Assembly (NCBI GenBank): GCA_947095585.1
Contig: OX352761.1
Span: 49,960,019-50,024,018, forward strand
Length of the DNA: 64,000 bases
Direction of reading: 5' to 3'
Source: Nephrocerus scutellatus
Lineage: Eukaryota; Arthropoda; Insecta; Diptera; Pipunculidae
Shown: positions 41,658 to 51,165 of the stretch, piece after piece
Layout: each line of letters begins with the position of its first letter
Numbering within the stretch: position 1 is the stretch's first letter
Translations under genes and position numbers: made by a program
The notes under the pieces: generated by a model
The model's database searches: none
What the model was told of the DNA's origin: nothing
What the model saw: only the letters and a program-made list of their open reading frames with translations

Positions 41658-42239
41658 ATGGATGATCTGCAGAAATTAACAGTCCGTCAGCTACAGGCGA
41701 TTCTTAAGAGGAGAGGCCTGTCCTATCGATATAACATCAAAACTGACTTGGTGGATCGGGTTCGCAGTGCGTTAGGAGAAGAAAGTATAAAGGAAGTGGA
41801 CATATTAGGCGCGATAAGAGAAGAAGAAGACGAACTTTCTGATACGAGCAACGACCAGCCTGAGACAAACGACCAAGGCAAAGAAGTCCGCCAGCAAGCC
41901 GAAGAAGCCACGATGACTACAAAAAACAACTTCGTATTCCGAGACCTCGAAGAGTCGCTGGAAAAATTCTCAGGAGAAGGAGGAAAGAACTGTGCCAAAT
42001 GGGTAAAAGGGTTTGAGGAAATTGCAACATCGTGTGAGTGGAATGATGTACAAAAATATATCTACTCGCGTAGACTATTAAAGGGAGCCGCGAAATTGGC
42101 GGTAGACGCGACGGAGGGAGTAACAGACTGGTTCAAACTGAAGGCACTTTTAGCAAAGGAGTTCGGAAGGAAGACGTCAAGCATCGAAATACACAAAAGA
42201 TTGGAGTCTAGAAAAAAATTTCTTCAGAGACCCTATTAG
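41658..42239 (+). CDS. gag: Gag with SAP-like N-terminus
   Basis: 193-residue frame from ATG 41658. Residues about 5-40 (QKLTVRQLQAILKRRGLSYR, then KTDLVDRVRSAL) have the helix-turn-helix pattern of a SAP DNA-binding motif. An acidic linker follows, then a capsid-like region (FVFRDLEESLEKFSGEGGKN, WVKGFEEIATSCEWNDVQKY, RRLLKGAAKLAVDATEGVTD). The frame fails at FLQRPY. The capsid text continues in the next frame at 42240 (EYLYAMSQIRGEGDVDEFSL). SAP assignment is pattern recognition, not a search. Confidence 0.75.
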   Translation: MDDLQKLTVRQLQAILKRRGLSYRYNIKTDLVDRVRSALGEESIKEVDILGAIREEEDELSDTSNDQPETNDQGKEVRQQAEEATMTTKNNFVFRDLEESLEKFSGEGGKNCAKWVKGFEEIATSCEWNDVQKYIYSRRLLKGAAKLAVDATEGVTDWFKLKALLAKEFGRKTSSIEIHKRLESRKKFLQRPY

Positions 42240-42604
42240 AATACCTGTACGCAATGTCGCAGATCCGTGGTGAAGGAGACGTTGATGAATTCTCACTAAT
42301 AGAGTACATAATAAATGGGATTTCGGACACGGTAAATAATAAAACAATATTATACGAAGCCTCGACGCTGCAGGAGCTAAAATCCAAGTTAGAAGTATAC
42401 CAGAGGATGCAACGACAGATGCCGAAACAACGAGTTGAGACCAATAGAACTATGATGACTGGTAAGTCAAACTCTTCTCATGGCAGACACCCTGTTGCGG
42501 CAAAAAGTGTCACAACTGTGGGGCTACGTCGCAATGGCGTTGAACTGTCCCGATATTGGCTTTCCCCAATGCCCGAACGAGAAAAAGGAAGACATTGATT
42601 CTTG
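42240..42604 (+). pseudogene. Gag C-terminal part, shifted
   Basis: Open from about 42240 to 42596: SQIRGEGDVDEFSLIEYIIN, ISDTVNNKTILYEA, LQELKSKLEVYQRMQRQM. In another frame a zinc-knuckle-like CHNCGATS (42509) is followed, after a further shift, by ALNCPDIGFPQCPNEK (42537). Both halves of a CCHC-type knuckle therefore exist but in different phases. Confidence 0.65.
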
Positions 42605-42714
42605 AGGTGTGCGCAAAGTCCAGCGAATTGACTCGGATACTGTGTTCATGTTTGGTCTAGATCAAAATACCGCGTTTGCCTCTTTTAAGAATTATAATAC
42701 ATATTAAACTAATC

Positions 42715-44561
42715 ATCCTTGCCAAAGTGCACGTGGCGGTAGTGCGATAATAGTCAGACGATGTATAGATCATTACGAAGAAGAACAACTTTGCACTGCT
42801 GAATTTCAAGCAACAACAATAAACGTCAGAACTGAGAAACACATATTATCACTCACAGCTGTCTATAGTCCACCAAAACATAAAATTAGATCTGTAAAAT
42901 ATGAGCATAAACATAAAAATCAATTTATAATGGGTGGTCATTTCAATGCGAAGCATACGCATTGGGGATCGCGAATAATAACTATAAAAGGTAGAGAACT
43001 ACTTAAAGCAGCTCAACAAACAGGATGCGAATTTATATCAACTGGTAAACCTACTTATTGGCCTACAGATAGAGCTAAATCAGCTGACCTCATCGACTTC
43101 TTTATAACAAAACAAAAATCTAGGGGATTAATACAAATAGAAGAAGGTTCAGATCTGAATTCAGATCACTCTCCAATCTACATGGTTTTTAGCGATTGTA
43201 TAAATATGAAAAGCGAAAATAATATCTCTCTCACAAATAAGAATTATTTTAAAGCGCTGCTTGAAGAGGAAATGTATCTACACACTCATATATCAAGCAA
43301 AGATCAGCTTAAAGAAGAAGTACTTTTCTTCACTCAGCAGACACAGAGTGCAGCTTGGAAAAGTACTCCTGTTATGACAAAAGCAAAAATTGGACTGAGA
43401 TATCCAAACGAAATCTTAAATCTAATTTCTGAAAAACGGAAAATCCGAAAGAAATGGCAACAAACAAGACATCCTTTGTACAAATCGCAACTAAACCAAC
43501 TCACAGAATTAGTTCGTATGCAAATGAGAGAACATACGAATCAAACAATTACAAAATATATAGATACACTCACCGCAGACAAAACAACAGATTATTCATT
43601 GTGGAAATCAAATAAATATCTCAGACGCCCTATACAACAGAATCCACCACTTAGAAGAAATAATAGTTCATGGGCTAAGAGTAACTTGGAAAAAGCAGTG
43701 CTTTTTTCCGAACACATGGCAAACATATTTCAACCCAAGCAAACATCAACGCATGAAATTTTGGCAGAAAGCAGTGCACAAAGGAGTGAGGAGATCCGTC
43801 TAGTCACGCTTACTGAAATCGAAACAGTTATTCAAAAAGAGTTACAACTAAAAAAATCACCTGGCTATGACCTCATTACAGCTGAACTGATGCAGCAGTT
43901 ACCACAGGGAGCCAAGTGTAAGCTTACAGCGATAATGAATGCTTGTTTGAGATTAAAACATTTTCCTTGCTATTGGAAAGTTGCCGAGGTAATAATGATT
44001 CCGAAGCCAGGAAAGGATTCTAATGAACCGTCATCTTACAGACCCATCTCACTGTTGCCCATCATGTCGAAGATATTTGAAAAGATTCTTATCAAAAGGC
44101 TAAAACTGCTCGTTGAAAGTGAAGGGATGATAACATCTCATCACTTCGGGTTCAGGGAAAAACACTTAACCATAGAGCAGGTTCATAGAATAACCGACAT
44201 CGTTGAGAAAGCTCTAGAAGATAAAACGGTATGTTCAACTGTATTTTTAGACGTGGCTCAAGCGTTTGATAAAGTTTGGCATAAAGGATTGCTATATAAG
44301 CTTAAGCTACTCTTCCCGAAAGAATATACGGCAATACTGGAGTCTTATCTCTCAGGAAGATACTTTCGTATCAAGCAAGAAGATGCTTATTCCCGCCTTA
44401 AAGAAATTAAAGCTGGAGTGCCACAAGGAAGTATATTAGGGCCAATCCTATATTTGCTTTTTACAAATGACATACCAGTCCCTCCAAACAGTACAGTAGC
44501 TACATTTGCCGACGACACCGTGATACTTGTAGTCGAAAAAAGTGAAGTAGTATCAACTTGA
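42715..44561 (+). CDS. pol: Jockey ORF2: endonuclease and reverse transcriptase
   Basis: Readable from ARGGSAIIVRRCIDHYEEEQ (42730) and open from about 42715 to a stop at 44559-44561 (the first in-frame ATG is 42930). Nuclease: FIMGGHFNAKHTHWGSR (normally GGDFNAKH, so the catalytic Asp appears changed to His), SADLIDFFITK and SDLNSDHSPIYMVF. RT: KKSPGYDLITAELMQQLP, MIPKPGKDSNEPSSYRPISL, STVFLDVAQAFDKVWHKGLL, KAGVPQGSILGPILYLLFTN and ATFADDTVIL (catalytic FADD). The order and wording are those of Jockey-clade elements. A stop falls after EKSEVVST, and the thumb continues in frame from ILQSSVDDLVSWTEKW. Confidence 0.88.
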
Positions 44562-45174
44562 ATCCTTCAAAGTTCTGTAGACGATCTAGTAAGTTGGACT
44601 GAGAAATGGCGAATATATTTCAACAGTACTAAATCTGTTCACGTCAATTTCACCAACAAAAAGATTCAACAGATCCCGATTACTATCTCAGGAAGAGAAG
44701 TTCCCTACTCGAACATAGCAAAGTATCTCGGAATGAACTTAGATGCAAAACTAAAATAGAAGGAACATATAAAAGAGAAAAGAGCTTAAAATCAAACTTA
44801 GAAAACTTTATTGGCTTATTGGTAACAGATTGTGTCTGTCTACTCATAATAAATTATTACTTTATAAACAATTACTAAGACCCGTGTGGACACACGGAAT
44901 TCAGCTATGGGGATGTACGGCCAAAAATAACATCGAAATAATCCAACGATTCCAAAATAAAGTCTTAAGGGGCAACGCACCATGGTTCGTTAGGAACTCA
45001 GATAAACATCGCGACGTCAAGACAGTTGAAGAAAAAATTAAAGAGCATGCAACAGTTCATAATCGAAGGCTGAGGCAACATATAAATCAGGAAGCAGTAA
45101 AACTCACCTATACAACCAGACTTACTCGAAGACTGAAGCGCATCAAACCACATGATCTAATTGCTGGCAGCTAA
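44562..45174 (+). pseudogene. Jockey ORF2 thumb and C-terminal region
   Basis: After the stop: LVSWTEKWRIYFNSTKSVHV, YSNIAKYLGMNLDAKLK, stop, then a 114-residue open piece at 44830-45174 with LSTHNKLLLYKQLLRPVWTH, GIQLWGCTAKNNIEIIQRFQ and NAPWFVRNSDKHRDV. This is the typical Jockey C-terminus. A shift near 44790 separates the parts. Confidence 0.8.
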
Positions 45175-45339
45175 AACTAATATATGTATATATCTGTATG
45201 TGTAATTTTGTATAGAATGAATTATTTCTATATCAAATCAATGCAAAAACCAACAAAATTGAACTGCTCGTTAGCGTAAACTAGTTGCAGTGTTATGAAA
45301 TGTAGACCATAAATTTATTACGTTTCAATAAAAAAAAAA

Positions 45340-46313
45340 TACTCTTTTGATGTTCTTTTCTTTGAAATTAATTTAAAGTTGTAATTGTTTGATTTTATAT
45401 TATCTCATATTGTTGTTCTTTTATATTTTTTAAATTCTCTATATTAACTTCACTTGCCCGTGGGTCGTCGGTCGTCGGTCGTCTGTCGTGGATTCTTGCG
45501 ATCAATTTTATTGAAATTTTGCACACATGTGTATTTCCGGAGACAACACTTTCTATTAAATTTTGAGGCCCCTCGGGCTGCGGGGTCCGGGGTTACCCGA
45601 TTTTCTTCAAATTTTAAACACATGGTATACAATAAACAATACTTTTTCGAAAATTTGGTAGTGATCGGGTCCGGGTTCGGCCGCAAGGCCCTTATACATT
45701 TTTTAAATATCTATACTGGCATCAGATATTCGTCGACCTTTATGGACTGTGTGCGGTGTGTGCTGCGCAGTCGGCTGCGCTGCATGGTTTTGGTGGTGGT
45801 GGAGAGAGAGAGAGAAATCTTAGCGCACGCACAAATGAACCCAGCAAATGAAACGAGACATACATGTTTTATGCTTACTTCAACTTACATTTTTATTATA
45901 TACTGAATTGTATTTTTATTGATGTCGTTTTTTTGTTGTCGATATCAACTTACAGATAGAACAACAAGTTTTCACAATATTCTGTCATTTGGCGTTTTCA
46001 TAAATTTGTTCAGAGCAGTCAAAGAGTTCTCAAGATAAATGTTCGTGTTTCTTATTTGCTCAGAGTATGAGCGTGCTCTAAGTGCTCAGAATAAAATGAT
46101 CTGAGCTTTTTCAATTTTAACATCTGATGTCAAATGTTTGTTTCGATGATTTTCTCCTACAATAAAAAAAAATGGCCCAGGATCGAGGGGCTCCCATATC
46201 AATTTCTGCGTTTAGAGAATTTAGAAGAAAAATTTTAATTTTTATGGGTTGTTTTTTTTTAAATTAAATTATATTTGTTCGTTTAAAATAAAATAGTCGT
46301 ATTTTTTCCTACA
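45340..46313 (+). repeat. 3' LTR, 5'-truncated, with a nested Helentron-like insert
   Basis: Starts TACTCTTTTGATGTTCTTTT, equivalent to 40682 in the 5' LTR, and ends TTTTTTCCTACA. The first about 546 bp are missing. Carries Helentron-like DNA at 45430-46258. Confidence 0.8.
45430..46258 (+). mobile_element. Helentron/DINE-like unit inside the 3' LTR, expanded
   Basis: Left end TTAAATTCTCTATATTAACTTCACTTGCCCGTGG, with a GGTCGTC microsatellite (45463-45488) in place of the GGCT run of the 5' LTR copy. The right end is TTTAGAGAATTTAGAAG and GGGTTGTTTTTTTTT. About 340 bp longer than the 5' LTR counterpart, with extra text around 45800-46190. Confidence 0.75.
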
Positions 46314-46580
46314 TGTATATTTCTGGTGACAATACTTTTTATTAAAATTTGATGGTGATCGGGCCGCGGGGTCGGGAGGCTTCCATACAATTTTTTCCCC
46401 TGTGTTCTGTGTGCGTTGTGCGCTGCGGGCAGCGCTGCTTGCTTTACGATTGCGGTTGTTTTGTGGTTGGGTTGCAGTGCTTCGTATGTGTTTTATATTT
46501 CAGCATTTATAGTGGAATTCAGTACACTTTTGGTTATTAGAATTGTTACATGAAAAATTTAAATTTTTATTGGTTGTTTT
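46314..46580 (+). mobile_element. Helentron/DINE-like unit 4, right part
   Basis: TGTATATTTCTGGTGACAATAC onward, completing 40024-40135, with GATCGGGCCGCGGGGTCGG, AGCGCTGCTTGCTTTACGATTG and a TTGGTTGTTTTTTT end. Its subterminal motif is degraded (TTAGAATTGTTACATG). Confidence 0.8.
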
Positions 46581-46989
46581 TTTAAATTCTCTATATTTAA
46601 CTTCGCGGGCCCGTGGCTTGTGGACCTACTGCCTGGTCAGATCTTGTGATAAATTTTTAACCATTTTCCCAAAATCCCGATTTTATTGAAATTTTGCACA
46701 CAAGTATATATACGGTGCCAATACTTTTTATTAAAATTTGAGAGTGATCGGGGTGCGGGGTCGGGGGCTCCCATACAAATTTTTTTTCCCGGCATCAGAT
46801 CATTTCATACTATGTGCGTGTGTGCGTTGTGCGCTGTGGGCAGCGCTGCTTGCTTTACGAATGGAGTTGTTTTGTTGTTGGGTTTCATTTCTTCGTATGT
46901 GTTTTTATATATCAGCATTTGTAGTTGAATTCAGTATGTTTTTGGTTATTAAAGAATTTACATGAAAAATTTTTATGAGTTGTTTTTTT
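46581..46989 (+). mobile_element. Helentron/DINE-like unit 5
   Basis: TTTAAATTCTCTATATTTAACTTCGCGGGCCCGTGG to TTAAAGAATTTACATG and GAGTTGTTTTTTT. Joined head-to-tail to unit 4. The LINE resumes at 46990. Confidence 0.8.
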
Positions 46990-47143
46990 AATATTGACTT
47001 CTACCAGAATTATTATATCTATATACTCTAAGATTTTTTTAATACTGATTTGGAATGTATTCCAGTTTATGTTACGAAATTGTTCCGGTTCTATGCCGCT
47101 AAAACCTTGAATTACCTTAAAATTTTCTTCTATCTTCTTCTTA
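46990..47143 (-). pseudogene. CR1-like LINE ORF2, piece 3
   Basis: Minus-strand KKKIEENFKVIQGFSGIEPE, NWNTFQISIKKILEYIDIII, LVEVNI: the first strands of a CR1-type endonuclease. Joins 40023-39231 on one side and 48163-48080 on the other without losing frame. Confidence 0.7.
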
Positions 47144-48079
47144 TTCTAATATATAAAAATCTCGTGTTACGGTGTTTGTCCTCCCACTGCTCCGAAACGG
47201 CTCGACCGATTGTTATGAAATTTTTTATGTATATTTGGTATGTATGAGAATAGGTCGTAAGTATGTTTCATACCGCTAGGTGATTAGGGTGTCCCTATCC
47301 AGAAAAACATTTGAGAACGACTGGACCGATGTGGCTAACTTTAATTTTATAAATTCGCCATAGTCCGAATAAGGTTATGCGAAAAAAATAGAAAAGATAC
47401 CCGGAAAATTATAAAATTCGGAAAAAACTGAAAGTGCTGTTTTCCATAGGATTTATGTATGAACTCGCGACCATAACTCACGATTCGAACGATGGATTAG
47501 CGTAATTCTTTTTTGTTTTGTTCGTTATAGTCCTAGGAAACAAAGACAATTACAAAAGAAAATCGAAAAATTCGGATAAACAGCAAAAATTGTTTTGTTC
47601 GCTATGTTCCTGGAGATATTTTTAGCAAAATAAAATTCGGGAAAATTTAACGATAAATTGGATATTTTTTGAGGAAATAACTTAATTGAATGGTTTCGGT
47701 GAAATCAAAACTCTTGAAAAACGCATTCCAGCCTAAATTAAAATAAAATTAAATTTGTGTTGATTCGCGATCTGTCCAGCAAAAGTCGTTACTTCATTTC
47801 TGTTCCAATAAATTCCAACTGTTTGGGTTACGTGCGCAAATGTCATTTGACAGCCAAAAAACCCCAAAAGACCATCAAATGGCCCCTAGGACCCCGAAAA
47901 GAATCACAAAAAGACCTCCGAAAGTCCCTCAAAATCTCCACAAATCATTAAAGACCCTAAAATTTAAAAATGTAACACAATAATGTGACCAATACTGTGA
48001 CTCAAAATCGCAAAACAAATAGCTTATCACAAGTTCACAAAACGATCACAAACAAATTTATTGATGTCGGGTCAGCTAG
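47144..48079 (+). mobile_element. Non-autonomous Helitron
   Basis: Begins (T)TCTAATATATAAAAATCTCG, then TGTTTGTCCTCCCACTGCTCCGAAACGGCTCGACCGATT, text I recognise from insect Helitrons. It ends GTCGGGTCAGCTAG followed by T. Ends lie between A and T of the split LINE, and removing exactly 47144-48079 keeps the LINE frame open. No Rep or helicase is present. The 64-residue open stretch at 47757-47951 is repeat-like (CAAAAAGACC-type units) and not a recognised protein. Confidence 0.8.
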
Positions 48080-48163
48080 TCTACATTAGTAATCAATTCT
48101 TCATTTCTCTCAATTAGTGTTCTCCATTTTTTATGTCTATTTATATTTATATATTTTTTAATA
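48080..48163 (-). pseudogene. CR1-like LINE, piece 2
   Basis: Minus-strand text KKWRTLIERNEELITNV leads into piece 3 in the same frame once the Helitron is removed. On the other side it meets the TATA target of the errantivirus. Confidence 0.55.
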
Positions 48164-48167
48164 TATA
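48164..48167. repeat. Target site duplication TATA, left copy
   Basis: TATA before AGTTAAC matches 60640-60643 after the third LTR. TATA-type targets are characteristic of errantiviruses. Confidence 0.75.
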
Positions 48168-48483
48168 AGTTAACTCAGAATAAATTCTATATGTTGATGT
48201 TGCACCGTTTCCCACGAGTCGGTCAGAAGAATTCGCTGACAGTGCGTCTGTGCAACACGATTTGTCGACATTGCCGCATTCCATCACGTACGATGTGAAA
48301 CGATGAGCACCTGTGAGAACACGTCGCCGTTGGATGTTTTCGCATAGGAGGTTAACATTAAGAGTATAAAAAGCTTAGTTTTAAGAGTATTATATGTTCA
48401 GTTTTTATGTAGGCAGAATCGCTGCCGGTTTGGAAAATAAAGATTATTTTTTTTAATAAATTTCAACTTAGAATAATTTAATT
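48168..48483 (+). repeat. Errantivirus LTR 1 (5' outer)
   Basis: AGTTAACTCAGAATAAATTC to AATAATTTAATT. Private bases T48175, T48237, G48350 and A48355 distinguish its left part from LTR 2 and LTR 3. Confidence 0.92.
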
Positions 48484-48502
48484 GGCGCCCGAGCAGGGAC
48501 CC
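48483..48502 (+). promoter_or_regulatory. Primer binding site, tRNA-Lys type (unit 1)
   Basis: TGGCGCCCGAGCAGGGACC begins with the last T of the LTR. It is the tRNA-Lys-type primer site shared with many retroviruses and some gypsy elements. The same site is at 54562-54580. Confidence 0.85.
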
Positions 48503-48530
48503 TGGCAAAAGTGAGCAAGTGTGTTTACCG

Positions 48531-48690
48531 GTACAGTAAATCGTGAAAAGTCCCCAAGTGGTACAACAAAGTACTTCGCGTAAATAAGTCCCCAAGAGGT
48601 ACAGTAAATCGTGAAAAGTCCCCAAGTGGTACAACAAAGTACTTCGCGTAAATAAGTCCCCAAGAGGTACAGTAAATCGTGAAAAAAAAC
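48531..48690 (+). repeat. 68-bp leader tandem repeat (unit 1)
   Basis: Two full 68-bp units (48531-48598, 48599-48666) and a partial third, starting GTACAGTAAATCGTGAAAA. GTCCCCAAG(T/A)GGTAC occurs twice per unit. Repeated in the second body at 54610-54769. Confidence 0.9.
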
Positions 48691-48944
48691 CCGTACGGTA
48701 AAACAAAGTCTCAAGTGTTACAAAATAGCTAGTAAAAGTCCCAAAGCGGTGCAAAATAGCTAATATAGTGTGACCAAAGCCAGGGTCCGCGCGTTTATCA
48801 GCAAATTAGCGATATTGGAACTATTAGTGCTTTACGCTAACTCTTGACATTTTGTGCTTGTGAAAACCGGAAGGACGTTGGATACAACAACAAGATGCTG
48901 ATATTCGCATTATTAATGTAAGCGTAGATCAAGTATATTATAGA

Positions 48945-49270
48945 GTACTGAATTAAAACATTACAAAATTAAAAGGTAAAATTAAAAGAAAAAATAAAAG
49001 ATTAAAATTTAAAGTAAAACCTAGAAAATTATAGAGTAGTTAACTAGTGAATTCAATTAAAACATTACAAATTAAAAGGTATAATTAAAAAGAAAGAAGA
49101 AACGTTAAAGATTAATTATTAAAGTAAAATCTAGAAAACTGAAGAGTAATTAAGTAGTGAATTCAATTAAAGTATTTCAAATTAAAAGGTAAAATTCACA
49201 AGGAAAAATAAAATTTAAAGATTAATATTTAAAGTAAATTCAAGAGAAAGGAAGAATAATTAAAGAGTTG
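48945..49270 (+). repeat. AT-rich leader triplication of about 105 bp (unit 1)
   Basis: Three diverged units beginning GAATT(CA)AATTAAAAC or similar, then ATTAAAAGGTA(A/T)AATT and AAAGTAAA(A/T)(C/T)CTAGA, in the long untranslated leader before gag. The counterpart is at 55024-55349. Confidence 0.75.
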
Positions 49271-49483
49271 TTAAGAAACAAAAGGGTAAACAAAAGGTTA
49301 AATATAAAACAAATATATTATTTTAAAATTAAAAAGGAAGAATACATTTTTTTTATTATTAATTAGCTTTAGAATAAATTAAATATTAAAATAATTGAAA
49401 AATAAAACAATCCCAAGTTAATCAAATAAGGGAAGTGAAAATTAAGCGTATTATATAAATAAATATTTCTTTCCTTTTTAACC

Positions 49484-49876
49484 ATGCCTGAGCTACGTTC
49501 CGGAGCGTCTACTGACCCTCCACAAAGCAACACTAGGGGCGATGCTCCTCACGCCAATGTCTTACCTCCAAATCCTACCCTTTCCACAAATACAAATACT
49601 GCTACTCCTGCTAGTGAGATTCTTAATAACTCATCTACGTCTAGTTTTGCACATTTCGAAGGTGACCGAGAGGTTAGAGGAACTCCCGAACTGGACACCC
49701 TTATTTCGTCCCTAATTCGGAAAACTTTGAAAGAGACAGGGAAAGAGATTATCCATAGCATTTTAAACCCAAGCGCAGATTTTTGTTTCGGTGTCGATCA
49801 GCCAATCGCTGCACAATTTCGAGACAGGTTAGGAGACTTGGATAAAGACATTACCGACATTAATTTTTTAGATTAA
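49484..49876 (+). CDS. gag: Errantivirus gag, truncated (unit 1)
   Basis: 130-residue frame after a 1-kb leader: a Ser/Thr/Pro/Asn-rich start and a helical segment (TLISSLIRKTLKETGKEI) ending GDLDKDITDINFLD. Gypsy-group gags are normally several times longer. No full capsid or nucleic-acid-binding region is seen before the protease text at about 49905, so most of gag is deleted. Identical in the second unit. Confidence 0.75.
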   Translation: MPELRSGASTDPPQSNTRGDAPHANVLPPNPTLSTNTNTATPASEILNNSSTSSFAHFEGDREVRGTPELDTLISSLIRKTLKETGKEIIHSILNPSADFCFGVDQPIAAQFRDRLGDLDKDITDINFLD

Positions 49877-49879
49877 CTT

Positions 49880-50210
49880 CCTCTTCGCTACCTTATTTTG
49901 AAAGTAGAACCAAGAGCGGAGAGATCATTAAAATCCTAATAGACACTGGATCAAATCGGAACAATATTCAACCTTAATTAGTGGAAAAACCGATACTAAA
50001 CGCTAAATTTTTTTATGCAAATTCAGTGGGAGGCAGTATTAAAATCAGTCACCACGACCAAACGAGCCTTTTCGGATAAAACGACCACAAAATTAAATTT
50101 TTTCTTTTACCATCGCTGAAGTCTTTTCATGCTATATTGGGTAACGATAGCCTAAAAGAACTGTCGGCCGTTATCTACACTAAACAAAATTATATGAAAT
50201 TGGAAACGGT
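49880..50210 (+). pseudogene. Errantivirus protease, broken (unit 1)
   Basis: ESRTKSGEIIKILIDTGSN carries the D-T-G-S active site (49940-49955). HAILGNDSLKEL near 50135 is the second conserved block. Stops (for example near 49977 and 50078) interrupt the frame, so it could not be made as one piece. Confidence 0.75.
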
Positions 50211-50756
50211 ATGAAAGTCATGATAAAGCAACAAGCATCCCAATCGATAAACTCTATAAATCTCAAACATGGCCATATGGTACCCTCTCAAAAAGACGCA
50301 ATTCTTTCACTCGTAAACAGATTTCCCACTTTATTTTCGGAGCCAGACGAGAAGCTGACTTACACTACAAAAGTAGTAGGCGAGATTCGCACTAACTCGG
50401 ATACTCCAGTATATACCCGATATTATCCATTTCCTGTGTCCCTTAAGGACGAAGTAAATAAACAAGTTCAAAGCCTAATCGACGATGGAATAATTAGACC
50501 TTCACGGTCGCCCTATAATTCACCGGTGTGGGTAGTTCCCAAAAAACCCTATCCTGAAGGGAACAAGAAATATCGGATGGTGATTGATTACAGGAAATTA
50601 AATTCCTTCACCATAGCGGATCGCTATCCGATCCCCGATATTAGCGAAGTGCTTGCGCAATTAGGTAAAAACAAGTACTTTACAGTGCTTGACCTAAGGA
50701 GTGACGAAAAGCTAAAACCCAACGCCCAGGAGTTTTCCCATCCCAAAAACTCTTAA
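50211..50756 (+). pseudogene. Errantivirus RT, N-terminal part only (unit 1)
   Basis: 181-residue frame: YPFPVSLKDEVNKQVQSLID, DGIIRPSRSPYNSPVWVVPK, YRMVIDYRKLNSFTIADRYP, IPDISEVLAQLGKNKYFTVL, DLRS. It then jumps to DEKLKPNAQEF, text belonging after the palm. The stretch holding the FADD/YVDD-type active site and primer grip, roughly 100 residues in relatives, is missing. Inactive polymerase. The same breakpoint is present in unit 2. Confidence 0.85.
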
Positions 50757-51165
50757 AGAACTCCGGTCATTTCTTGGTCTGTCAGGGTATTACCGTCGTT
50801 TTGTAAAAGACTACGCGAAGCTCGCAAAGCCCCTGACATCCCTTTTAAGGGGGGAGGACGGACGTATGTCCAAATCTAAATCCAGCCAAAAATTAGTTCA
50901 CCTAAACTCCGACGCCATCGCGGCCTTTGACAAAATAAAAAATTCCCTTGTCTCGAAAGATATCATTCTGGCTTATCCTAATTTCAAAGAACCATTCGAA
51001 TTAACAACAGATGCTTCTAATTTTGCGTTTGGTGCTGTCCTTGCACAGAACGATAGACCAATATCGTTTATATCACGAACACTGAGCAAGACAGAGGAAG
51101 ATTACGCAGCAAATGAAAAGGAACTACTTGCAATAATCTGGGCATTGAACTCTTTACGAAGTTAA
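50757..51165 (+). pseudogene. Errantivirus RT connection and RNase H start (unit 1)
   Basis: LRSFLGLSGYYRRFVKDYAK (50760, other frame), then a 99-residue piece at 50866-51165 with PFELTTDASNFAFGAVLAQN (first RNase H Asp) and YAANEKELLAIIWALNSLRS. A TAA at 51163-51165 interrupts RNase H. The text resumes at once with LYGTSSVKICTDHQPLTY. Confidence 0.8.

Larger units (their letters stand above)
42650..45339 (+). mobile_element. Jockey LINE, 5'-truncated, with A tail
   Basis: About 2.7 kb ending in AATAAA and an A run (45327-45339). Carries endonuclease, RT and C-terminal region of Jockey type. It sits between the truncated gag and the truncated 3' LTR of the host element. The missing pol implies deletion around the time of or after insertion. 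Confidence 0.85.
40136..46313 (+). mobile_element. Gypsy-type LTR element with Jockey LINE in place of pol
   Basis: Ends are TGTAGGA...TCCTACA with a TGTA duplication. It contains a 5' LTR, primer site, leader repeats and gag. From about 42650 a Jockey LINE takes over, and the remaining 3' LTR follows the LINE A tail. Protease, RT, integrase, purine tract and the first half kilobase of the 3' LTR are missing. Each LTR carries a Helentron-like insert at the same position. Confidence 0.8.

Noticed and set aside
48398..48754. 118-residue minus-strand frame with internal repeats (and its copy at 54477-54833)
   Set aside because: Antisense shadow of the 68-bp leader tandem repeat.
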